Shown: one piece after another, positions 58,986-64,000 of the stretch
How positions within the stretch are numbered: position 1 is the stretch's first letter
Layout: every line of letters starts with the position of its first letter
Source of the DNA: Bacillus sp. FJAT-26390
Lineage (GTDB): Bacteria; Bacillota; Bacilli; Paenibacillales; Paenibacillaceae
Assembly: GCF_001682865.1 (NCBI RefSeq)
Contig: NZ_MAQX01000033.1
Span: 248,001 to 312,000, forward strand
DNA: 64,000 nt
Direction: 5' to 3'
The notes under the pieces: model-generated
Databases searched by the model: none
Seen by the model: the letters and a program-made list of their open reading frames with translations, nothing else
What the model was told of the DNA's origin: nothing
Position numbers and translations under genes: made by a program

Positions 58986-59019
58986 AGGCGCATGATTACA
59001 GTGACGTAACCATGCGCCT
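58986..59019 (-). terminator. First terminator after the 30-codon ORF
   Basis: AGGCGCATGATTAC (58986-58999) pairs with GTAACCATGCGCCT (59006-59019) with one mismatch and a 6-base loop. Six or more Ts follow on the minus strand. It begins 23 bases after the small ORF's stop. Confidence 0.8.
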
Positions 59020-59041
59020 CTAATGATCGGAATATCCTTGA

Positions 59042-59134
59042 TCAAGGAGAAACGACGCGCGGATGGATTACGTTATTCATGTTCAAACCGTTGTTCATTG
59101 CAGCAGTTGGGTGAAAATCAATGTGAATGTTCAT
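59042..59134 (-). CDS. 30-residue peptide upstream of bmrCD, possible leader peptide
   Basis: The peptide begins MNIHIDFHPTAAMNNG and ends NNVIHPRVVSP. A strong AGGAGG (59145-59150) lies 10 bases before the ATG. A promoter (TTGACA-17-TAAAGT) lies 20 bases further up, and a terminator follows directly. It is rich in Asn, His and Met and has no signal sequence. Either it is an independent small protein, or its translation controls read-through into the bmrC gene as BmrB does in Bacillus. It has no sequence similarity to BmrB that I can recognise. Confidence 0.6.
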   Translation of the reverse strand: MNIHIDFHPTAAMNNGLNMNNVIHPRVVSP

Positions 59135-59169
59135 GTAACGCAATCCTCCTCTCGTAAAATATATTAGTC

Positions 59170-59198
59170 ACTTTACCATCGGTTCAAAATACTGTCAA
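59170..59198 (-). promoter_or_regulatory. Promoter of the 30-codon ORF
   Basis: TTGACA (59193-59198) and TAAAGT (59170-59175) on the minus strand are 17 bases apart, giving transcription start near 59163. Confidence 0.65.
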
Positions 59199-59295
59199 TA
59201 CCCGAAAGCGCTTTTTTTCCAGCCCCCATTTAGGACAAACCCCATTTCCCCCTCCGCCAGAAGCTCTTCTGCTGTCACAACTTGTTGCGAATTGC

Positions 59296-59338
59296 TGTGA
59301 TCTTGATCACAAGGCTAGGCGATTTCTGCGGCTATACT
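59296..59338 (+). promoter_or_regulatory. hmp promoter with Crp/Fnr box
   Basis: TGTGATCTTGATCACA (59296-59311) is a perfect TGTGA-N6-TCACA palindrome. The -10 TATACT lies at 59333-59338, with no recognisable -35. The start is near 59345, so the box is centred at about -41.5, the classical position for class II activation. Confidence 0.7.
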
Positions 59339-59372
59339 TGGCTTATTCAATAAGACGCTGGAGGGGTTACAC

Positions 59373-60608
59373 ATGTTAAGCGCGCACTCGGTTCAAATTA
59401 TTAAATCAACGGTACCCGTACTGGAGGTTCACGGTGTAACGATTACGAAACGCTTCTATCAACTGCTGTTCACCAATCATCCTGAGCTGCTGAATCTATT
59501 CAATCACGCTAACCAGAAGCAGGGCAGACAGCAAACCGCGCTCGCCAATGCCGTTTATGCAGCTGCGCTCCATATCGACAACCTCGCAGCTATCATTCCC
59601 GTCGTGAAGCAAATCGGGCATAAGCATCGCAGTCTAGGCGTCAAACCCGAGCATTACCCCGTTGTCGGCAAATATTTGCTTATGGCCATTAAGGAAGTGC
59701 TGGGTGAAGCGGCTACGGATGATATTTTAAACGCGTGGGAAGAGGCATACGGCATTATTGCGGACGCTTTTATCAGCATCGAGAAAGAGATGTATACGGA
59801 GGCGCATACGCAAGCAGGCGGATGGGAAGGCTTTCGCGCGTTTCGCGTGGAGCGGAAGGAGAAGGAGAGCGAAGTCATTGCTTCTTTCTATTTGGTCCCA
59901 GAGGATGGCGGTGCGTTAGCAAGCTTTGAGCCAGGCCAGTATATAAGCGTCAAAATCGATCAGGAAGGCGCGGAGCACACACAAATCCGGCAGTATAGCT
60001 TATCCGATGCTTCCGGGAAATCCTATTACCGGATTTCGGTGAAACGCGAGGATGGCTCATCAGATCGCAGCGCTGGCCAAGTATCCACCTATTTGCACAA
60101 CCATGTAGACGAGGGCGCGACTTTGTGGCTGTCGGCTCCAGCGGGTGATTTCACGCTGAATACGGCAGATGAACGCCCCGTGGTGCTGCTTAGCGGGGGA
60201 GTCGGCTTGACGCCTATGCTCAGCATGATGAATACGCTCGTTGAGCGCTATCCCGAGCGTCCGGTCACCTTCATACATGCTGCTCAGAACGGTGATGCCC
60301 ACGCCATGAGATTGCAAGTGAATCAGCTTGCAAGCAAGCATCCGCAGCTTTCTGTCTACTACTGCTACGGGAAACCGACCTCAAGCGACTACATTCAGCA
60401 GCATTTTCATAAAGAGGGCTATATTGATCTGCCATGGCTGCAAACGGTCATTCCGGAGAAGAACGCTGCCTTTTACTTCTGCGGACCAACACCGTTCATG
60501 GCTACGATCAATCATTCGCTTCGCCAGTGGGGCATCCCGGAATCGGATATTCATTTCGAGTTTTTCGGCCCTGCTGCTAGTCTTGAGCAAAGCACGGCAC
60601 AAGTCTAG
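59373..60608 (+). CDS. hmp: Flavohaemoglobin (nitric oxide dioxygenase)
   Basis: This 411-residue protein converts nitric oxide to nitrate using oxygen and NADH. The globin domain has Tyr29, Gln53 and the haem-ligand His85 (GHKHRSLGVKPEHYPVVGKYLL), matching E. coli Hmp numbering. The reductase part has the FAD motif RQYSLSD and NAD motif LLSGGVGLTPMLSM, then FYFCGPTPFM. GGAGGGG precedes the ATG. The upstream Crp/Fnr box indicates activation, possibly by the Crp-family protein encoded by the convergent gene 16 bp downstream. No terminator lies between the two genes. Confidence 0.96.
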   Translation: MLSAHSVQIIKSTVPVLEVHGVTITKRFYQLLFTNHPELLNLFNHANQKQGRQQTALANAVYAAALHIDNLAAIIPVVKQIGHKHRSLGVKPEHYPVVGKYLLMAIKEVLGEAATDDILNAWEEAYGIIADAFISIEKEMYTEAHTQAGGWEGFRAFRVERKEKESEVIASFYLVPEDGGALASFEPGQYISVKIDQEGAEHTQIRQYSLSDASGKSYYRISVKREDGSSDRSAGQVSTYLHNHVDEGATLWLSAPAGDFTLNTADERPVVLLSGGVGLTPMLSMMNTLVERYPERPVTFIHAAQNGDAHAMRLQVNQLASKHPQLSVYYCYGKPTSSDYIQQHFHKEGYIDLPWLQTVIPEKNAAFYFCGPTPFMATINHSLRQWGIPESDIHFEFFGPAASLEQSTAQV

Positions 60609-60624
60609 AATTCATAGGTTAAAT

Positions 60625-61125
60625 TTACTTTGATTGCGCGCGCAGCAGCCGATTAACCGTTTCGCGGCGGAGGCCGATAAGCTGTCCAATCTCATCCTGC
60701 GTCAGTACATCCGTGATCGCGGCGGGACCAATGTAATCCGCGAACCAACCTTGAAGCTTGCCCAGCTTATCAGCGGGCGCGACTTGGGTAAGTTGGTCGA
60801 TTCGCTGCTGCATCATTCTCAGCTTGCTTTGAAGGAGAAGGGCGACCTCGCGGCTTTTCTCAGCGCTTTGCCTTAGCTCCTCGTACCATTGTTGAGGCGA
60901 TACCATATCCACCTCGCTTGTGACGAGCGCTATCGCCGTTCCATGATAGGGCATAGGGCTGATCAACGAGTGATGCGGGATCATTTCGTCAGGCACGATA
61001 ATATTAACAAGAAACGGACTGCCATCCTCATGCACGCGGACGATCTTGAGCAAGCCGCTCCTCAGGTGAAAGAGCGAGCCACTCTCCCCTTGATGGAACA
61101 ACGCTTCTCCTTTATGCAGCAGCAT
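60625..61125 (-). CDS. Short Crp/Fnr-family regulator
   Basis: This 166-residue protein has a cyclic-nucleotide-binding-type barrel (KGEALFHQGESGSLFHLRSGLLKIV to PQQWYEEL), a long dimer helix (LLQSKLRMMQQRIDQL) and an HTH ending in LTQDEIGQLIGLRRETVNRLL. Recognition residues R-E-x-x-x-R match those of Crp, which read TGTGA half-sites. The protein stops right after this helix, so the usual C-terminal wing is missing. No cysteine is present, so it is not an iron-sulfur Fnr. GGGGGGATACG precedes the ATG. It probably controls hmp, whose promoter carries the matching box. Confidence 0.82.
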   Translation of the reverse strand: MLLHKGEALFHQGESGSLFHLRSGLLKIVRVHEDGSPFLVNIIVPDEMIPHHSLISPMPYHGTAIALVTSEVDMVSPQQWYEELRQSAEKSREVALLLQSKLRMMQQRIDQLTQVAPADKLGKLQGWFADYIGPAAITDVLTQDEIGQLIGLRRETVNRLLRAQSK

Positions 61126-61149
61126 CGTATCCCCCCCTTTTTTTTAGCG

Positions 61150-61181
61150 AGCCCATCCGGTTTTCCGGCTGGGCTTTTTTT
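61150..61181 (+). terminator. Plus-strand terminator in the 5' region of the crp-like gene
   Basis: AGCCCATCCGG (61150-61160) pairs with CCGGCTGGGCT (61165-61175) with one mismatch and a TTTT loop, and a run of Ts follows on the plus strand. The nearest plus-strand gene is hmp, 540 bp upstream, so it may end an hmp transcript that runs antisense through the whole crp-like gene. Confidence 0.7.
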
Positions 61182-61333
61182 ATTTTGGCGCTGCAAGCCA
61201 GCAGACATCCTATCGCAACATGTCATATATAGGCGATTGACGGTACCAGAAAGCGAGGGGTAAAATGTTACATGATCAGCCCTAGCTCCGCTAACCGGCG
61301 TATCTTACTTTTGAAAGAAGGCGTTCCCTCAAC

Positions 61334-61816
61334 ATGCGTATTAGAACCTATGCCATTTGCTTATACATCATCCTGATTTACTGGATTTCCTTGCATATTC
61401 CGAATATGCATGCCTTGTTTTTCCCCACGTTGGGGTCATTCAGCTTACTCTTCATCTCACGTCCGTTCGAGAAGGCGGAGATTCGCAAAATTGCGTTCGG
61501 CGCTGTCATAGCTTCGATTATCGGATCCGTATTCGTCTACTTTAATTCGGGCGCATGGTCGCTGTTTCTGACTCTGCTGATCGTCATTTACTTAATTAAC
61601 CGATTCAAATGGAACTCTCCGCCGATACTAGCCGTTTCGCTTATTCCCTTCTTTGCCCAATCCTCGGTATTATGGATCATTCCGTTATCGGTCTTCGGGG
61701 CACTGCTCGGTTTGATGATTACCTTATCCGCTTCCGCTTATGTGGAGAAAAGATGCAGCGTCTTGCCCTTCTTTGCCAAAAGATCAGTCGAAGCGGAGTC
61801 AGATACCGCAATGTAA
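61334..61816 (+). CDS. HPP-like small membrane protein
   Basis: This 160-residue integral membrane protein has four or five hydrophobic segments. The order of a loop with FPTLGSFSLLFISRPFEKAEIRKIAFGAVIASIIGSVF resembles the HPP family, where a conserved loop follows the second helix and members have been linked with nitrite transport. The similarity is partial and no clear HPP tripeptide is seen, so the assignment is tentative. It lies between the crp-like gene and the helicase gene, near hmp, which would suit a role in nitrogen-oxide handling. Confidence 0.5.
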   Translation: MRIRTYAICLYIILIYWISLHIPNMHALFFPTLGSFSLLFISRPFEKAEIRKIAFGAVIASIIGSVFVYFNSGAWSLFLTLLIVIYLINRFKWNSPPILAVSLIPFFAQSSVLWIIPLSVFGALLGLMITLSASAYVEKRCSVLPFFAKRSVEAESDTAM

Positions 61817-61821
61817 TGCGG

Positions 61822-64000
61822 CTAACCCTTCCACTCCTCCGGCAGCAGCCGTTGATATTGCGTTTGCAAATACCGATCGTCTATGAGCACGAGCGTTCCG
61901 CGATCGGTTTCGGAGCGAATGAGACGGCCGCCCGCTTGCAGCACCTTGTTCATTCCCGGGAAGACGTAAGCATAATCGTAGCCGCTCTTGCCCTGTTCGT
62001 TAAAATATTCCTTCAGCATATTGCGCTCCACGCCCAGCTGCGGCAATCCAACGCCAACCACGATCACGCCGATCAATCGCTCTCCGGCCAAATCAACGCC
62101 CTCCGAGAACACGCCGCCCATTACCGCAAAACCAAGCAAGGACTTCCCGCTCCCAGCTTGAAACGTCTCCAAAAAACGGTCACGCTCTTCCTCCGACATA
62201 TCAGGCTTTTGCAGCAGCACCTCCGCGTCCGAAGGATCGCCGGCAGGAGTCGACCACTCCCTAAGCTCCATATAAGTCTCATAAACAGCGTTCATATAGG
62301 CGTAGGAGGGGAAGAAGACAAAGTAATTGCCCGGCCGCTCGTCCATCAGCTTCATGATCAGCTTGGCAATCGGCAGCTTGGATTCATCCCGGTCATGGTA
62401 CCTCGTAGAGAGCGGTTTAATGATGACATCCAGCTGCTCCCGTGCAAAAGGCGACGGTACCGCAAGCGTATAATCATCCTCTCCCGCTCCAAGCATGTCC
62501 ATATAATACGAAACCGGCGAGAGCGTTGCAGAGAAATAAATATGCGAGCGATAGCCCTTGCCCATATGCTGCAGCAGCTGCGAAGGATCAAGGCAAAACA
62601 GCTTCAGCCGGACATCGCTCTTCGAGAGCTCAATGTAAACGACATAACGCTCGTCAAACAGCTTCGCGGTGCGAACAAAGTTTTGCGCGTTAAAATAAGC
62701 ATCAAGAATGGAGCCGCCAACGCCGGCTGCCAGCGCTTGCTCCGCCGCCGAAGCGAATGCTTCAGCCAGCTCAACCAGCTCCTCCGGCAGCTGCCGCTGA
62801 ACGAGATGCGGCGAGCCGTCGCTGCTTTTGCGCAGCGCGATAAAATAATCGTTGATCGCTTTTGCCGTGCGATAGCCCTCGTTATGCACGCCCTTCAGCT
62901 CACGCTGCAAAGCGAGGAACGGAGCCTTCGCCAGCTCCGCTGAGAACATCTCGCGCGCCCGGTCGACGAGATTATGCGCCTCGTCCACGAGCAGCGCCGT
63001 CCGCTTCTTCATCTCTGCATACTGGCGCTTAAACGATATGCGCGGGTCAAAAATATAATTATAATCGCATACGACCGCATCAGCGGCATAAGCCAAATCA
63101 AGCGAAAATTCGAACGGGCATACACGGTGCTTATGCGAATAAGCCTCGATGACCGATCTGGTCATGACCGTCTCCTTCTCCAATATATCAAGCACCGCGC
63201 CGTTAATGCGATCATAGTAGCCGTCCGCATAGGGGCAATGCTCCTTCTCGCAGCGCACTTCCTCTTGAAAACAAATCTTATCCTTCGCCGTAATCGTTAC
63301 GGCATGCAGATGCAGTCCCTTGTCGCGCATCAATAATAATGCGTCCTCGGCTGCCGCCCTCGTCGTCGTGCGCGCCGTCAAATAATAAAAGCGCTGCAGC
63401 ATGCCCGCGCCCATCGCTTTGAGGGTCGGATAGGTCGTCGAAATGGTCTTGCCGATGCCTGTAGGGGCCTTCGCAAATAATCGAACGCCCTCCTCAATCG
63501 ACTTGTAGACCGCGCCCGCCAGCTTGCGCTGCCCAGCCCGGTAAGCATCAAACGGAAAAGCCAGCTCGCGAATGCTCTCGTTTCTAGCCTGCTCATGCCT
63601 GCGGCGCAGCTGCGCATAGGGCGCGTAACGCGCAATAACCTCCTGCACATACTGCTCCAGCTCCGCGAAGCTGGCTTCTCGAACGAATCGCCGCTCCTCC
63701 TCCGTCGCTGTCTGGACATAGGTGAGCTGTATGCGCATCGCCGCCTGCTCATGCTCCTTGGCGTACATGTAGGCATAGAACAAAGCCTGCGCCCAGTGCA
63801 CGGGATAACCGTCCTCGGTTATTCGCTCCAAATCGCCGCCGGTCGATTTAATCTCATCAACGGTCAGCAGCGGGTCTGTCCCAAGCAGCCCGTCACAGCG
63901 TCCATCCACAACAAATAACAGATCATCCACCGCGATGTCCGCTTTGACGTAGACCTCCTTCCGGTCCTGCTCGCCGTAAGTCCGCTGCACTCTCTGATGT
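61822..64000 (-). CDS. Rad3/DinG-type DNA helicase with N-terminal nuclease-like domain (partial)
   Basis: This superfamily 2 helicase has at least 726 residues, with its 5' end beyond the window (the frame is open to 64000). The N-terminus shows a PD-(D/E)xK-like arrangement (VVDGRCDGLLG, then VDEIKSTGGDL) followed by the Walker A motif FAKAPTGIGKT. Four cysteines in an XPD-like iron-sulfur pattern follow (KICFQEEVRC, EKEHCPYADG, RVCPFEFS), then the DEAH box LLVDEAHNL and motif VI QAGGRLIRSETDRG. Such proteins unwind DNA in repair. The start is not in the window. Confidence 0.9.
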   Translation of the reverse strand, partial: HQRVQRTYGEQDRKEVYVKADIAVDDLLFVVDGRCDGLLGTDPLLTVDEIKSTGGDLERITEDGYPVHWAQALFYAYMYAKEHEQAAMRIQLTYVQTATEEERRFVREASFAELEQYVQEVIARYAPYAQLRRRHEQARNESIRELAFPFDAYRAGQRKLAGAVYKSIEEGVRLFAKAPTGIGKTISTTYPTLKAMGAGMLQRFYYLTARTTTRAAAEDALLLMRDKGLHLHAVTITAKDKICFQEEVRCEKEHCPYADGYYDRINGAVLDILEKETVMTRSVIEAYSHKHRVCPFEFSLDLAYAADAVVCDYNYIFDPRISFKRQYAEMKKRTALLVDEAHNLVDRAREMFSAELAKAPFLALQRELKGVHNEGYRTAKAINDYFIALRKSSDGSPHLVQRQLPEELVELAEAFASAAEQALAAGVGGSILDAYFNAQNFVRTAKLFDERYVVYIELSKSDVRLKLFCLDPSQLLQHMGKGYRSHIYFSATLSPVSYYMDMLGAGEDDYTLAVPSPFAREQLDVIIKPLSTRYHDRDESKLPIAKLIMKLMDERPGNYFVFFPSYAYMNAVYETYMELREWSTPAGDPSDAEVLLQKPDMSEEERDRFLETFQAGSGKSLLGFAVMGGVFSEGVDLAGERLIGVIVVGVGLPQLGVERNMLKEYFNEQGKSGYDYAYVFPGMNKVLQAGGRLIRSETDRGTLVLIDDRYLQTQYQRLLPEEWKG

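Noticed and set aside
61609..62943. 444-codon plus-strand ORF
   Set aside because: It overlaps the end of the HPP-like gene and runs antisense to the helicase, with an Arg/His/Leu-rich product typical of shadow frames.

Overview
The window looks like a chromosomal segment of a Paenibacillus-type Firmicute. The evidence is moderate GC with AT-rich intergenic regions, AGGAGG-type ribosome binding sites with ATG, GTG and TTG starts, lipobox substrate-binding proteins, a YesM/YesN sensor-regulator pair beside a sugar ABC transporter, LTA synthase, DUF1540, and PerR, Fur and OhrR-type control sites. No rRNA, tRNA, IS element, prophage or CRISPR array is visible.

Layout. 1-4900: two tandem paralogous beta-rich proteins (the first cut by the window edge), a long gene-free stretch, a glutathione peroxidase behind an OhrR-like operator, a DUF2252 protein, a CcdC-like membrane protein and a small membrane protein. 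4900-11660: YesN/YesM two-component system divergent from a three-gene sugar ABC importer. 11700-21750: a long colinear minus-strand operon. In transcription order it holds a quaternary-amine-type ABC importer (ATPase with CBS domains, permease, lipoprotein), an LLM flavin monooxygenase, a double DUF427 protein, an EamA exporter, a urocanase-like enzyme, a DUF917 protein, an ammonia-lyase remnant with a large internal deletion, and an IclR regulator. This is the most interesting locus: it resembles a catabolic operon for a betaine of histidine or thiohistidine (ergothioneine or hercynine type) whose first enzyme has been lost. It has a near-consensus promoter and a leader attenuator. 21850-26520: a second double DUF427 protein, an AraC regulator with a divergent GH29 alpha-fucosidase, a GNAT acetyltransferase and a nuclease-fold/winged-helix protein.

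26600-27560 is non-coding and packed with repeats: two copies of an array of four 23-bp hairpins at identical spacing, flanking a tandem repeat of about 130 bp. 27570-30520 is a peroxide-defence block (catalase, an OmpR-type regulator with a degenerate receiver, PerR) with matching PerR-type boxes at katA and perR. 30635-31020 is an unannotated transcription unit with promoter, terminator and a 44-codon ORF. 31030-44070: cardiolipin synthase, dGTPase-like HD protein, nucleoside hydrolase, DUF1540 protein, VanY-type carboxypeptidase, LTA synthase, Bcp peroxiredoxin, VOC protein, asparaginase, an orphan sugar-binding lipoprotein and a Fur-box-controlled AraC/periplasmic-binding fusion regulator. 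44260-54890: PadR regulator, MarR-MMPL exporter operon, GGDEF-EAL protein, a secreted repeat protein and a chemotaxis receptor.

54950-59200 holds a BmrCD-type heterodimeric ABC exporter preceded by a 30-codon ORF and two strong terminators, an architecture that suggests leader-controlled expression. 59290-61820 is a nitrosative-stress group: flavohaemoglobin with a perfect Crp/Fnr box at about -41.5, a cysteine-free Crp-family regulator converging on it, and an HPP-like membrane protein. A Rad3/DinG-type helicase with an N-terminal nuclease-like domain runs off the right edge. Start codons were reassigned in several genes where the Shine-Dalgarno sequence clearly favours an internal start.
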